A model generated the notes under the pieces. That model was not told where the DNA came from and made no database searches. It was given only the letters and a program-made list of their open reading frames with translations. Made by a program: the position numbers and the translations under genes. From Laspinema palackyanum D2c (GTDB lineage Bacteria > Cyanobacteriota > Cyanobacteriia > Cyanobacteriales > Laspinemataceae), in contig NZ_JAMXFD010000001.1 in the NCBI RefSeq assembly GCF_025370875.1, positions 100,182 to 164,181 of the forward strand: DNA of 64,000 nt. Direction: 5' to 3'. Shown one piece after another: positions 45,685 to 54,901 of this stretch. The number at the start of each line of letters is the position of its first letter. Positions within the stretch are counted from its first letter, which is position 1.

Positions 45685-46625
45685 TGCCCTTGACGCCTCA
45701 ACAGACCTCTGATGGGTCTTTTACGTTTTATTCCCCGGAATTTGGCGAGCTGTTTCATTCGTACCACGGGGCGCGCCAAGAGGCGCGGTGTAAATTTGTA
45801 GAACCCACGGAGTTAGCGGAGAAAGCCCAAAATCCCCAGGTGCGAGTGCTTGACTTGTGTTATGGATTGGGGTACAATACCGCATCAGCATTAGAGACGA
45901 TTTGGTCAATTAATCCAGCTTGTTGGGTGGAGTGGGTCGGGTTGGAATTGGATGCCGCGATTCCCCAAGCCGCGATCGCCCAAGGGTTACTTCAAAGTTG
46001 GCGATCGCCCATTCCCAAACTTCTAGCTGCACTGGTTAGCGCAGAAGCAGAGGGCGAATCGACTATCCCGGGAGTCCATTGCTCGGTCCTAGAGTTGCAG
46101 GGTGAATCTAGGTGTGCCAGGACGGTGAGTACCCCCCAGTTCCAAGGGACTTTATGGCTGGGAGATGCCCGAAAAACCATTCAACAGGTGGTGAATCAAG
46201 GGTTTCAAGCCGATGCCATATTTTTAGACCCGTTTTCCCCTCCCCATTGTCCGCAACTGTGGACCGTTGAGTTTTTAGGGTGGGTGGCGCGCTGTTTGAG
46301 TCCGACGGGAAGATTGGCAACTTATTCTTGTTCGGCCTCGGTGAGAACGGCATTAATGGCGGCAGGCTTGAAAATTGGGGCCACTGCGCCGGTGGGCCGA
46401 CGATCGCCCGGAACTGTGGCGAGTTTTTGCGATCGCGATTTACCCCCTCTTTCCCCCCAAGAACAGGAGCATCTACAGACTCGGGCGGCGATTCCCTATC
46501 GAGACCCCACCCTGTCGGATACCGCTGAGGAAATTCGCCAACGGCGTCAACAGGAGCAAGACTTATCCCCCTTAGAACCGACCTCTAATTGGAAAAAAAG
46601 ATGGGCCAGCATTGCAGAAAAATAG
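45681..46625 (+). CDS. mnmD: tRNA 5-aminomethyl-2-thiouridine methyltransferase (MnmD-like)
   Basis: The 314-residue protein is the methyltransferase half of bifunctional MnmC, in stand-alone form. It has GSFTFYSPEFGELFHSYHGA at the N-terminus, the AdoMet motif VLDLCYGLGYNT and the hallmark DAIFLDPFSPPHCPQLWT followed by GRLATYSCSASVRTAL. It would form mnm5s2U at the wobble position of tRNAs for Lys, Glu and Gln. No FAD-dependent MnmC oxidase domain is present, as in other cyanobacteria and plants. Start is at ATG 45681, whose ATGA overlaps the methylase stop and suggests translational coupling; ATGs at 45672 and 45684 are alternatives. The tail is basic and helical. Confidence 0.85.
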   Translation: MMPLTPQQTSDGSFTFYSPEFGELFHSYHGARQEARCKFVEPTELAEKAQNPQVRVLDLCYGLGYNTASALETIWSINPACWVEWVGLELDAAIPQAAIAQGLLQSWRSPIPKLLAALVSAEAEGESTIPGVHCSVLELQGESRCARTVSTPQFQGTLWLGDARKTIQQVVNQGFQADAIFLDPFSPPHCPQLWTVEFLGWVARCLSPTGRLATYSCSASVRTALMAAGLKIGATAPVGRRSPGTVASFCDRDLPPLSPQEQEHLQTRAAIPYRDPTLSDTAEEIRQRRQQEQDLSPLEPTSNWKKRWASIAEK

Positions 46626-46957
46626 TGAGGGATCAATCGCTTTACAGGGGCAGATAGTTAGGCGGGGAGGTAACCTAAACCCCGGTTAACCTGATCGGCC
46701 CGCTATAATCGAGAAGGCGATGAAGGTAAAATCTCATCGCGGTCAATGAGAAAAACTTTACATTTTTTAAAAAAGATGGCCGAGACCGGAAAAACTCCGG
46801 CATTCTTTATAAAGTCTCTGTAAAACAGCGGATTTTTTAAACAAACGCGGTCCAAATAATGTAAAGATAGTCAGAGATAGTACCAAAAGCGATTAATTTA
46901 CTCAGTCGCTTGACGCAGAACTAGCTAATAGAAATACTCAGAGCAAGGTGTTTGTCT
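46626..46957. other. 332-bp gap upstream of the HD-GYP gene
   Basis: I see no gene. The first part has short inverted words (GGTAACC..GGTTAACC). The AT-rich stretch 46750-46870 (TTTACATTTTTTAAAAAAGATGG) is the likely promoter region for the next gene. Confidence 0.5.
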
Positions 46958-48019
46958 GTGAACTTCCTTGATGCAGAACAGTCCAAAATTCTCGTCGTAG
47001 ACGATCATCCAGCCAGCCGGATGACGGCAGTGGCTCTTTTGTCCGTAGAAGGGTATGAAATTCTGGAAGCTGACAGTGGCCCTAGTGCCCTGGCTTGTGT
47101 GAAGGAAACCCAGCCCGATTTAATTCTGCTGGACGTCATGATGCCTGGAATGGATGGATTTGAGGTATGCCGCCATCTGAAACAAGATGAGCAAACCCGC
47201 CTGATTCCCATCATTTTCGTGACCGCACTCAATGATCGGCGATCGCGGATCCGGGGGATTGAAGCGGGAGGTGATGACTTCCTGACTAAACCCTTCGATC
47301 ATCTAGAACTATCCGCCCGAGTGAAATCCCTTGTCCGCCAAAAACGGCTCAATGAGGACCTCGACCATGCGGAACAAGTCCTCTTTTCCATTGCCCGGAC
47401 TGTGGAAAGTCGCGACCCCAATACCGGGGACCACTGCGAACGATTGGTCTCTCGTGGACAAGCGTTTGGCGAGTTTCTCCACCTTTCCCGCAATGAAATT
47501 CGCGATTTAATGTGGGGGGGATACCTCCATGACATCGGCAAAGTGGGGATTCCCGATGGGGTGTTACTCAAAACCGGGAAACTCACCGCCCAAGAGTGGG
47601 AAATCATGAAACAGCACGTGGTGATTGGGGAGAAAATTTGTCTACCCCTGCGAACCATGCGCGGCGTCCGTCCTCTGATTCGCCATCATCACGAACGATG
47701 GGATGGGACGGGATATCCCGATGGGTTGGTGGGGGATGAAATTCCCTACATTGCCCAAGTGTTTCAAGTGGTGGACATTTACGATGCCCTCACCAGCGAA
47801 CGGCCCTATAAACAGGCGTTTACCTCAGAAAAAGCCCTGGAAATTATGGCTGAAGAAACGGCGAAGGGATGGCGTAACCCGCAACTGGTGGAACAATTTA
47901 CGACTTTTATTCGGACGACGGAGATGGGAGAACCGGCAAGGGCAGTCAATCGCATTCACCTGATTGAATCAGAAGAACCCGCTGCGATCGCCGGAAGTTG
48001 GCGTCTTGCCAATGGCTAG
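46958..48019 (+). CDS. Response regulator with HD-GYP c-di-GMP phosphodiesterase domain
   Basis: The protein has a receiver domain at ~8-125, with acidic pocket VVDDH, phospho-acceptor Asp59 in LLDVMMPGMDG and Lys in TKPFDH. An HD-GYP domain follows at ~140-330: GDHCERL, the HD motif YLHDIGKVGIPD, HHHERWDGTGYPDGLVGDEIP containing GYP, and the DIYDALTSERPYK segment. It hydrolyses c-di-GMP when activated by phosphorylation. Start is the GTG at 46958, with AAGG 9 bp upstream; the TTG at 46952 is too close to that site. No kinase gene is adjacent; any of the three kinases at 17-27 kb could be a partner, but there is no evidence for it. Confidence 0.9.
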   Translation: MNFLDAEQSKILVVDDHPASRMTAVALLSVEGYEILEADSGPSALACVKETQPDLILLDVMMPGMDGFEVCRHLKQDEQTRLIPIIFVTALNDRRSRIRGIEAGGDDFLTKPFDHLELSARVKSLVRQKRLNEDLDHAEQVLFSIARTVESRDPNTGDHCERLVSRGQAFGEFLHLSRNEIRDLMWGGYLHDIGKVGIPDGVLLKTGKLTAQEWEIMKQHVVIGEKICLPLRTMRGVRPLIRHHHERWDGTGYPDGLVGDEIPYIAQVFQVVDIYDALTSERPYKQAFTSEKALEIMAEETAKGWRNPQLVEQFTTFIRTTEMGEPARAVNRIHLIESEEPAAIAGSWRLANG

Positions 48020-48142
48020 GCCCCGGTTTTCCCCGGGGCGAGCGCCCTTAACTGTGGCGATCGGGATGTCATTGTGGATGTGTTTGCTTCAATAGAGCGG
48101 AAACCGCGCTATACTCCGTTGAGATTAACGGGCTCAAAGAAA

Positions 48143-49501
48143 ATGGTAGCAGTAGCGATTTTAGCCGCTGGACGCGGGACACGCATGAAATCAGACCTTC
48201 CCAAGGTCTTACATCCTTTGGGGGGGCGATCGCTGGTTGAACGGGTACTCGATAGTCTCTCGGCAATTCAACCTTCCCGACGTTTAATTATCGTCGGCTA
48301 TCGAGGGGAACTCGTCCAAAACGAACTGATTCAACGATTTGACACTTTAGAATTTGTCGAACAAACAGAGCAATTAGGAACGGGTCACGCCGTCCAACAG
48401 GTAATTCCCTATTTAAAAGACTTTACCGGGGATTTGTTGGTTTTAAATGGCGATGTCCCCCTCTTACGACCAGAAACCATTAAGCGGCTACTGGATACCC
48501 ACAAAGAACAAGGGAATGCCGCCACCATTCTCACCGCGCAACTACCCGACCCCAAAGGGTATGGCCGGGTCTTTTGTGACAGCGAAAACCTGCTCAAGGA
48601 AATTATTGAGGACCGGGATTGTACCGCCGATCAAAAGCAGAATCGGCGCATTAATGCCGGTGTTTACTGTTTCCGTTGGCCGGACTTAGCCAAGGTTTTA
48701 CCCCAATTAAAATCGGAGAACGATCAGGCAGAATATTATCTGACTGATGCGGTTAATTACTTAAATCCTGTGCGGATTTTAGATGTGGAGGATTACCAGG
48801 AAATTCTCGGCATCAACGATCGCAAGCAATTGTCAACGGCCTATCAAATTTTGCAAACTCGGGTCAAAGATGACTGGATGGCCGCTGGGGTCACTCTCAT
48901 CGACCCGGATAGCATTACCATCGATGATACGGTGACCCTCGCCCCGGGTGCCATCATCGAACCCCAAACCCACCTGCGCGGACAAACCACCATCGGTTCC
49001 GGTTCTCGCATCGGTCCCGGGACACTGATTGAAAATAGTCAGATAGGGGATCAGGCAACGGTTTTATACTCGGTGATCACAGACAGTACCGTAGCTGCCG
49101 GAACCCGTGTCGGACCTTACGCTCACTTACGCGGTCAGGCCCAGGTGGGAGAAGGCTGCCGGATTGGTAACTTTGTAGAATTGAAAAATACAAAGTTAGG
49201 AAATCGCAGCAATGTATCTCACTTATCCTATTTAGGCGATACCACCACTGGCGATCGGGTGAACATCGGTGCCGGAACCATTACCGCCAATTACGACGGC
49301 GTAAACAAACATCCCACCCAAATCGGCAGTGGGACGAAAACGGGTTCTAATAGCGTCTTAGTTGCGCCAGTCAAACTCGGCGAAAACGTCACCATTGCCG
49401 CCGGTTCGACGATTACCGACGATGTGGAAGATGACAGTTTGGCGATCGCCCGCGCCAGACAAGTGGTCAAAAAAGGCTGGAAACTGAAGGCGAAAGAGTA
49501 G
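48143..49501 (+). CDS. glmU: Bifunctional GlmU: UDP-GlcNAc pyrophosphorylase and GlcN-1-P acetyltransferase
   Basis: The 452-residue protein starts at [17 protein letters not shown], the nucleotidyltransferase motif GRGTRM. The 23-codon open extension upstream is outside the family and is discarded. The N-terminal uridylyltransferase domain (~1-230) has [19 protein letters not shown] and GVYCF. The C-terminal left-handed beta-helix (~250-440) shows the hexapeptide repeats ([32 protein letters not shown]) and the catalytic loop [13 protein letters not shown]. It makes UDP-N-acetylglucosamine for peptidoglycan and lipopolysaccharide in two steps. Length matches the family (~455). A hairpin without a T run follows at 49522-49545. 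Confidence 0.95.
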   Translation: MVAVAILAAGRGTRMKSDLPKVLHPLGGRSLVERVLDSLSAIQPSRRLIIVGYRGELVQNELIQRFDTLEFVEQTEQLGTGHAVQQVIPYLKDFTGDLLVLNGDVPLLRPETIKRLLDTHKEQGNAATILTAQLPDPKGYGRVFCDSENLLKEIIEDRDCTADQKQNRRINAGVYCFRWPDLAKVLPQLKSENDQAEYYLTDAVNYLNPVRILDVEDYQEILGINDRKQLSTAYQILQTRVKDDWMAAGVTLIDPDSITIDDTVTLAPGAIIEPQTHLRGQTTIGSGSRIGPGTLIENSQIGDQATVLYSVITDSTVAAGTRVGPYAHLRGQAQVGEGCRIGNFVELKNTKLGNRSNVSHLSYLGDTTTGDRVNIGAGTITANYDGVNKHPTQIGSGTKTGSNSVLVAPVKLGENVTIAAGSTITDDVEDDSLAIARARQVVKKGWKLKAKE

Positions 49502-49672
49502 GAACTCCCTTCAGGGATAAGCGGCAGGGTTCAACCTGCCGCTATGAGGATTGGGGAGAATGCGTTAATGCTTTAGACTTAATCCTCCCTCCGAAAACCC
49601 CAGAACCCCCAACATCCTCAGAAACTCGATAAACTAGAAAAGGGCATCTTGTCTTTATTCTGGAGTCACATC

Positions 49673-49840
49673 ATGATTTGGTTATTCTCCCTCTTCTTTG
49701 TTTTACTGTTAATTTCTGCTACCCCCTTACTCGGAACCTTGAAGGTTAGGTGGTCCTTTGAAATTATGGTGGGATTGTTCGCCTTTTTTGCCGTGGCAGG
49801 TTGGGGGCTGTTTTTGGGGTATTCTCTATTGTTTCAGTAA
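49673..49840 (+). CDS. Small two-helix membrane protein
   Basis: This is a 55-residue protein starting MIWLFSLFFVLLLIS. The start at ATG 49673 is set by GGAG 8 bp upstream; a TTG at 49649 is less likely. Two hydrophobic helices (~1-22 and ~34-54) are joined by a short loop with a conserved-looking TLKVRWSFE. No cofactor motif is visible. It stands alone between glmU and a non-coding region. I do not know the function. Confidence 0.65.
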   Translation: MIWLFSLFFVLLLISATPLLGTLKVRWSFEIMVGLFAFFAVAGWGLFLGYSLLFQ

Positions 49841-50347
49841 CCCCCTAATAATCATAATCCCGCCAGAGAAACTCTGACGGGACTGATTCGTATAATTGGT
49901 TCTCTATAAAGTATCCAGACCTTCTGTCAATTTAGGATGACAGCTTACTCGGTCGGTCTGAAGTTCAGCACCCAACTTTCTTTTGATGCGCTTGAATCTA
50001 TATATCTACTGTAGCGAACCTATCCGCTTCAGTGGTCTGTCTGAGGAGGGAACTGTCTCTCTGCCTTCTGTGAGAACTAGCGGAGTAGACTACTCTACTC
50101 ATCGGTAGAGAGAGCTTCCTTGTGGAATTTTCCGCTCTCAGATTTCGATATATATGGGCGCACACACTCCCATTATTTTATTCTCTGTCAAGATGCTACG
50201 ATTGTCAATACCTTGAACTGATATTTTTTGGGGAGAAAAGTTTCGGGTCCCCTCACCCAGAGTTAGAAACCGGGTTTCTTGCCCAAAATTCTGCTAACTT
50301 GCAACAATCTGGTTCAGAAACCCGGTTTCTGGTCCCATTGAACTCAC
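49841..50347. other. 507-bp gap with several inverted repeats
   Basis: A strong hairpin, TCCCGCCAGAG-AAA-CTCTGACGGGA, is at 49858-49882, with no T run. CAGACC (49917) and GGTCTG (49960) are complementary, and a GAGTAG/CTACTC pair occurs near 50083-50099. The last 90 bp carries two AGAAACC-GGTTTCT palindromes. A structured RNA is possible, but I cannot match it to a known family. Confidence 0.45.
50265..50330. repeat. Paired AGAAACC-GGTTTCT palindromes
   Basis: AGAAACCGGGTTTCT at 50265-50279 and AGAAACCCGGTTTCT at 50316-50330. A partial copy is near 27885. Confidence 0.85.
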
Positions 50348-51283
50348 CTAGGCGATGCCGACACCCATTTCTGGACTCATTTCCAAGGCATCGCCGATGC
50401 GATCGCCGGTGTGATAGGCAGCGAGAACCACCTCACAAGTTTTACCCCAGGCGATCGCGCCTGTAGCATCAATCCCGATCGCCCCGAAATCTCGTTTATT
50501 CCGTTCCGCTTCTGCAAACGATCGCTCAAAAGCATTCATCAACGATAATCCATCCGTCACACGCACCACAATTCGCGCCGCGAGACACTCATCGATAATA
50601 TCTTCCCCAATTCCTGTGCAACTAATTCCCGCCTTGGGATTGGCGTAATTTCCCGCAGGCATTGCCGAATCGCTGACGCGCCCGATTCGCTCAAATCCTT
50701 TCCCTCCCGTGGAGGTTCCTGCAGCAATTTTACCCTCGCGATCGAGTACCACAACCCCAATCGTTCCCCGTCCCGAGGATTCTGCCACCACATTCGCCAT
50801 ACTGCGGGAAAAATTATCTTTGCGTTCCTCCATCCACTCCTGCAACCGCTTATCCGTGAGTGGATTATGAATCGGCAGTTGCAATTCGCGCAACAATTCT
50901 GCTGAACCGAAATCCGACAACACGCGATCGGGGGAATTCTGTAAAAATAGGGCTAAATCGATGGGATTTTTAACCCGAGAGACATTGATTGTTCCGCTAA
51001 AGCGTTGCAAAGTGCCATCCATTAATGCTGCACTCATCCGAATTTGTCCATCAGATTGCAACACCGAACCTGTCCCGGCATTAAAACGCGGTTCGTCTTC
51101 CAGGAGTTTGCATCCGCGCACCACCGCTTCCGTGGCAGAGGCCCCTTGCATTAAGATACCATACACTTCCTCTATAATGGTATGGAGCGCGCCGCGCACC
51201 GCTTCAAGTCCACCTTTGTCTTTAAGAGAGTTCCCCGCGCCACCGTGAATGATCAGCTTGGGTTGTACCGCACCCGTTGTCAT
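50348..51283 (-). CDS. Isoaspartyl peptidase/L-asparaginase (plant type, Ntn hydrolase)
   Basis: The 311-residue precursor starts PKLIIHGGAGNSL. The alpha-subunit part includes FNAGTGSVLQSDG. It is cleaved before Thr174 in GRGTIGVVVLDREG, where the Thr becomes the N-terminal nucleophile. GNYANPKAGISCTGIGEDII follows in the beta subunit. It removes beta-aspartyl residues from damaged peptides and hydrolyses asparagine. The activated protein is an alpha-beta heterodimer pair. It is the same family as E. coli IaaA. The gene stands alone; its stop lies next to a palindrome pair. Confidence 0.93.
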   Translation of the reverse strand: MTTGAVQPKLIIHGGAGNSLKDKGGLEAVRGALHTIIEEVYGILMQGASATEAVVRGCKLLEDEPRFNAGTGSVLQSDGQIRMSAALMDGTLQRFSGTINVSRVKNPIDLALFLQNSPDRVLSDFGSAELLRELQLPIHNPLTDKRLQEWMEERKDNFSRSMANVVAESSGRGTIGVVVLDREGKIAAGTSTGGKGFERIGRVSDSAMPAGNYANPKAGISCTGIGEDIIDECLAARIVVRVTDGLSLMNAFERSFAEAERNKRDFGAIGIDATGAIAWGKTCEVVLAAYHTGDRIGDALEMSPEMGVGIA

Positions 51284-51385
51284 GAATTCAGCCTCTGCCT
51301 TCGGTTAATATCCAATCTTTTATGGTAACCCAAAGAGTACCCTTTGCCAGCCACTAATGGGGGCATTTTGGGGAGATTCCCCAGT

Positions 51386-51547
51386 TTATTCTAGGGATTG
51401 AGCTTGGGAACGGCGACGGCGACAGCGTTCCGAGCAGTATTTCACCTCATCCCAACAATCCGCCCATTTTTTCCGCCAGGTAAAGGGACGTTGACAGACG
51501 GGGCAGATTTTTTCGGGAAAGTCAGCTTTTGCTCGGACTCGGCCCAT
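51386..51547 (-). CDS. DUF2256 small zinc-finger-like protein
   Basis: The minus-strand frame from ATG 51547 to TAA gives 53 residues. The core is [20 protein letters not shown] followed by [13 protein letters not shown]. The four cysteines in CPVC and C-x3-C plus WRKKW identify the DUF2256 family, short proteins common in cyanobacteria and proteobacteria. Often DUF2256 lies next to or is fused with cryptochrome/photolyase-like genes, but none is here. Zinc binding is inferred from the cysteines. The ribosome-binding site is weak (AACCTTT upstream); the start is chosen because no other in-frame start lies upstream. The C-terminus is rich in arginine. Confidence 0.85.
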   Translation of the reverse strand: MGRVRAKADFPEKICPVCQRPFTWRKKWADCWDEVKYCSERCRRRRSQAQSLE

Positions 51548-51838
51548 AAAGGTTAATTCTTGCTGCGGTTTGGGTTGTATTATAAGCCATTTTCACCGGA
51601 TGGGAAAGCCTGCTCAGGGTTAAGGCCGAGTTAGAGGGCGATCGCCTGAATTTTCAGTGATTTAATGTCTATAAAAATGGATTATTTCTCGCACCTACCC
51701 TAAGACAGATATTCGGTCGGATGCGGGGTATAAATTGAGTGAAATGTATTTTTTGATTCATCCTGACGGTAGAGGGTTTTTCTGGAAAATTTTGATTTAA
51801 TTGAATCTATTGTAAAACTCAGTAAATTAGGAGAATTA

Positions 51839-52087
51839 ATGATGGCTTACCAAACAAAAGAAGATTTACCCAACGATGTAAAAGAAAAACTACCTGAAGG
51901 CGCACAAAATATTTTCTTCACCGCTTATAATAGCGCTTCCTCCAATGGAATGAGCGATGGCGCAGCTACAGATGTGGCCTGGAATTCCCTGCGGAGTAGC
52001 TATGAGGAAGGAAGTGATGGCAAATGGCATCCACGTCCCCAAGTTGGTGCTCATCGCAGCCCCACGGGGACTATGCCCGGAGCCTAA
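51839..52087 (+). CDS. ChaB family protein
   Basis: The 82-residue protein matches the ChaB fold: YQTKEDLPNDVKEKLPEGAQNIFFTAYNSA, then GAATDVAWNSLRSSYEEGSDGKWHPRP. In enterobacteria ChaB is linked to the cation antiporter ChaA, but its action there is not well defined and no antiporter gene is near. GGAG precedes the tandem ATGATG start at 5-8 bp. A clear terminator follows at 52152-52183, so the gene is monocistronic. The last ~12 residues (HRSPTGTMPGA) are low-complexity. Confidence 0.85.
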   Translation: MMAYQTKEDLPNDVKEKLPEGAQNIFFTAYNSASSNGMSDGAATDVAWNSLRSSYEEGSDGKWHPRPQVGAHRSPTGTMPGA

Positions 52088-52151
52088 AATCGGAATTTGG
52101 AGCGACTCAATTAGGGATGCGATCGCAATGATCGCAAATAGGTTTTCATAA

Positions 52152-52183
52152 AAAAAAGGACAGGGTATTCCCCTGTCCTTTTT
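52152..52183 (+). terminator. Intrinsic terminator after the ChaB gene
   Basis: AAAAGGACAGGG and CCCTGTCCTTTTT around a short loop, with A and T runs on both sides. Confidence 0.85.
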
Positions 52184-52200
52184 GGCACGCTTTGCAATGT

Positions 52201-52333
52201 TATAAAGCGTTCCCCAGTGTTATGAGGTAAATTTTATAGGAGTGCGAGCATCTTGCTCGCTATTAAGACAAGCGAGCAAGATGCTCGCACTCCTATAAAT
52301 ATCTATATCCCCCCAAGTCTGGGAACCGCTATA
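52201..52333. repeat. MITE-like palindromic element, copy B
   Basis: Same core hairpin as 5038-5094 (AGGAGTGCGAGCATCTTGCT... and complement), with outer ends TATAAAGCGTTCCC and GGGAACCGCTATA that are inverted to each other. It lies 5 bp from the stop codon of the selO gene. Confidence 0.85.
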
Positions 52334-52338
52334 AAGTT

Positions 52339-53817
52339 CTAATTCCTTTTAATTTGGTCCAACAAATCATAAAACGGCTGCCAATTATCTTCCTGAGCGA
52401 TCGGTTCCCAAACCGCCTCAATTTTAGGCCGGAGTATCACCGTTTCTGGATTGTATTTAGCCATCCGTTCTCGCATTAACTCTAAATCCGCTGTTCCCAC
52501 AAACTGCAATAAATGGAAATAGGCTTGTTGCCAAGATGCGAACAGTTCTGACTCGGTTTCCAGAGTGCCAAAAATGCAGTCACTGTTTTCCCTCCACTCC
52601 GGACAAAACTGCTGTCTGAGTTGCCAAAAGAATTCCGGATACTCCACCTGAGACTCCGCCAAAAGTTGCAAAGTTAATTGCACCAACTCCGTTGCTGCCT
52701 CTTCTGGCATTTCTTTCCCAAATCCCAACTTACTCAGCATCAGTTGGCGATATTCTCGGTTATAATGGTCGTAATATTCTTCTAAAGCGGCTTCCATGTC
52801 CGCCTCATCAATCACAGCCTTTAAAGGCACTTGCAACATTTGCAGGTTCCAGCGACAGATGGCGGGTTGATTGCCGTAACTGTAGCGCCCATAATAGTCA
52901 AAATAGGCGGCTGTAAACTTTAAATTGTAAGTTGGAATAAAGGCAAAAGGTCCATAATCGAAACTTTCCCCAGTGATGGACATATTGTCAGTATTTAACA
53001 CCGCATGGCAAAATCCGGCTGCCATCCATTGTGCCGTTAAAGTAGCCACCCGTTGCACCAATTCTTGATAAAATCGGGCATATTTCTCTTTCGGGTTTCC
53101 CGTACCCTGGGAAGTCAAGGGCGGTAGAGTATCATTGAGGTGGGGATAATAATGGGCGATCGCCCAATCTAAGAGTTTTTCAATTAAATCTTTTCGTCCT
53201 AAATAGTGCAACCGTTCAAAGGTGCCAAATCGAATATGAGATTCACTAAAGCGGATCATCACGGACGATCGCGTAGGAGAGGGTTCGTCTCCTCGCCACA
53301 ATTGTTCGCCGGTTTCAACTAAGCTTAAACAGCGAGAGGTTCTAACTCCCATCCGATGCAACATTTCCGCTGCTAAAACTTCTCGGACTCCACCTTTTAG
53401 GGTTAACCGTCCATCAGCATGACGGGAATAAGGGGTTCTGCCACTGCCTTTGGTGCCAAAGTCGTAGAGTTTGCCATCAGTACCCCGGACTTGAGCGTAG
53501 ACAAAACCCCGTCCATCGCCTAAATTGGGGTTATATTCTCCAAATTGATAGCCATGATAGCGCAGGGCTAAAAACGGTCGTACCCCCTGAAAATAACCAA
53601 AAGCTTCGATAAAATCTTCATCGGTTACGGTTGAGGATTCTAATCCTAATTTTTGTAATAATTCGTCATTGCGAAATCGGAGAAGATGCTGGGGAAATTC
53701 AGCAGCCGGAACGATATCGTAGTAGTCTTCACCCAAGGATTCTAGGGCAGTTTCAAGGTGCAGAGACAGAAATGGATTGGCGCGTTTTCGAGCTTGAGCA
53801 GAGTCAGCAACAGTCAT
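52339..53817 (-). CDS. selO: Protein adenylyltransferase SelO
   Basis: The 492-residue protein belongs to the SelO (YdiU/UPF0061) pseudokinase family, which transfers AMP from ATP to Ser, Thr or Tyr of proteins and takes part in redox stress responses. Family motifs are [34 protein letters not shown] (glycine loop), [14 protein letters not shown] and the catalytic/metal region [19 protein letters not shown]. The bacterial protein often ends in a redox Cys or selenocysteine motif; here the C-terminus ([10 protein letters not shown]) has none, and the protein belongs to the Cys-less group. The start is the ATG at 53817. A dispersed palindromic element lies directly downstream. Confidence 0.92.
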   Translation of the reverse strand: MTVADSAQARKRANPFLSLHLETALESLGEDYYDIVPAAEFPQHLLRFRNDELLQKLGLESSTVTDEDFIEAFGYFQGVRPFLALRYHGYQFGEYNPNLGDGRGFVYAQVRGTDGKLYDFGTKGSGRTPYSRHADGRLTLKGGVREVLAAEMLHRMGVRTSRCLSLVETGEQLWRGDEPSPTRSSVMIRFSESHIRFGTFERLHYLGRKDLIEKLLDWAIAHYYPHLNDTLPPLTSQGTGNPKEKYARFYQELVQRVATLTAQWMAAGFCHAVLNTDNMSITGESFDYGPFAFIPTYNLKFTAAYFDYYGRYSYGNQPAICRWNLQMLQVPLKAVIDEADMEAALEEYYDHYNREYRQLMLSKLGFGKEMPEEAATELVQLTLQLLAESQVEYPEFFWQLRQQFCPEWRENSDCIFGTLETESELFASWQQAYFHLLQFVGTADLELMRERMAKYNPETVILRPKIEAVWEPIAQEDNWQPFYDLLDQIKRN

Positions 53818-54080
53818 AAAAGCAACGGTTCTTTACATTGTCTTGTTCTATTTTAATCTATTTTAATGTTTTGGAATGATAAATGAGGTGCAGTCCCACG
53901 GAAAGGCTTTCAGGGTGGGGTTTTTGGGGGTTTAAAACCTTTTGCAATAAAGTGTTACGGTTATTTACACCTCCAAGGTCGGGTGGTCAAGCTACAATAC
54001 AAGTATGAGGTTTGCTTGAAGGAATCGACTAGAGTCGGGTGCTTGAGAAACCTATTAATTTTTGGATGAGGTAATCCGTC

Positions 54081-54383
54081 ATGGCTCAAGTTTTAACTAG
54101 AACCCAAAGGCTCGCAAATACCCGGAATCATGGGTCAAATTCCGAGGGGAATCAAGGCAATACCATTCCCCTGAGCCTACGCATTGAAATGGCACGGGAC
54201 GAAGCCAGGGCGATCGCAGCAGCAAAAGGCATTGAATCTCCCGAAAGTGCAGTAGCATGGGATATTGTCGAGGAACTCCTCAGCGTCGCAGCACACAGAA
54301 GAACCCAACAACCAAAATCGGCTTTTGAACGCTACTGTTTAGAGCATCCAGATGCTTCTGAAGCTAAGATTTACGATGTTTAA
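54081..54383 (+). CDS. CP12-like protein lacking most redox cysteines
   Basis: The 100-residue protein keeps the CP12 core: AWDIVEEL at residues 59-66, VAAHRRTQQPKSAFERYC and a terminal LEHPDASEAKIYDV matching the ENPDA-ECRIYDD end of CP12. CP12 normally bridges GAPDH and phosphoribulokinase in the dark using two disulfides. Here the N-terminal Cys pair is absent (Ser56 in the place of the Cys before AAAWD) and only Cys86 of the C-terminal pair remains, Ala95 replacing the other. Residues 1-30 are disordered. Cys-poor CP12 variants are known in cyanobacteria. Dark disulfide control cannot work as usual, so the binding partner or signal must differ. A strong terminator follows. Confidence 0.8.
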   Translation: MAQVLTRTQRLANTRNHGSNSEGNQGNTIPLSLRIEMARDEARAIAAAKGIESPESAVAWDIVEELLSVAAHRRTQQPKSAFERYCLEHPDASEAKIYDV

Positions 54384-54411
54384 TTCTCCAGTAAAATAGT
54401 TGATTTTGTGG

Positions 54412-54445
54412 CCCAATCTTACTCTCCAGATTGGGCTTTTTTTTA
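54412..54445 (+). terminator. Strong intrinsic terminator after the CP12-like gene
   Basis: GCCCAATCT and AGATTGGGC are perfect 9-bp arms followed by at least eight T residues. Confidence 0.93.
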
Positions 54446-54588
54446 TTTATTTTTTAGATTAAAAATTATTACAATTTTGGAAATTTAGTCAAAAATACGG
54501 TACTGCTGATCGCTTCAACTGCCGGAAACTCGGTTGTCAGCGATCGGCATCGAGGTCAAGTATGATCTCGATCGCAGGGTAGTCATGA

Positions 54589-54861
54589 ATGCGATCGCAC
54601 CCAAATCTCCCTCTTGCCGCCAGAATTGAAAGAATTATTTACGAACTCTCTTTAACCCTTATGAAAATTTTTGATAGCAAGCACCCCAAAACCCTGGAAG
54701 AATTATTTGGTGATATCTTGTTCTCCGGCCAAATGACAAAAACCGATCGCTATCGTCTGCGGACGGCAATCTTACGCAACTCCCTGACTGAGGAACATCA
54801 AGATATTATCAATCGCCTCATCTACAGCACTAAACGCGGCAGACTCCGCATGATGGATTAA
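54589..54861 (+). CDS. Small conserved cyanobacterial protein of unknown function
   Basis: This is a 90-residue helical protein. The region from MKIFDSKHPKTLEELFGDIL onward (ATG at 54661) resembles a family of ~65-residue cyanobacterial proteins I recall, with ...GQMTKTDRYRLRTAIL...EEHQDIINRLIYSTKRGRLRMMD at the end. The true start may therefore be either 54589 or 54661; neither has a strong ribosome-binding site. The C-terminus is basic. There is no known function, and the neighbours (CP12-like upstream, yidD downstream) give no hint. A repeat cluster follows the stop. Confidence 0.65.
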   Translation: MRSHPNLPLAARIERIIYELSLTLMKIFDSKHPKTLEELFGDILFSGQMTKTDRYRLRTAILRNSLTEEHQDIINRLIYSTKRGRLRMMD

Positions 54862-54901
54862 TCAAATTCGCACGGTTCACCAACCCAACATCACTTCCCC
54901 C

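Noticed and set aside
43663-46625. Complete restriction-modification or BREX defence system
   Set aside because: Only a methylase with a recognition domain is present; no nuclease, ATPase or other defence gene is adjacent.
48074-48142. 23-codon N-terminal extension of GlmU
   Set aside because: GlmU proteins begin close to the GRGTRM motif, and the extension has no family match.
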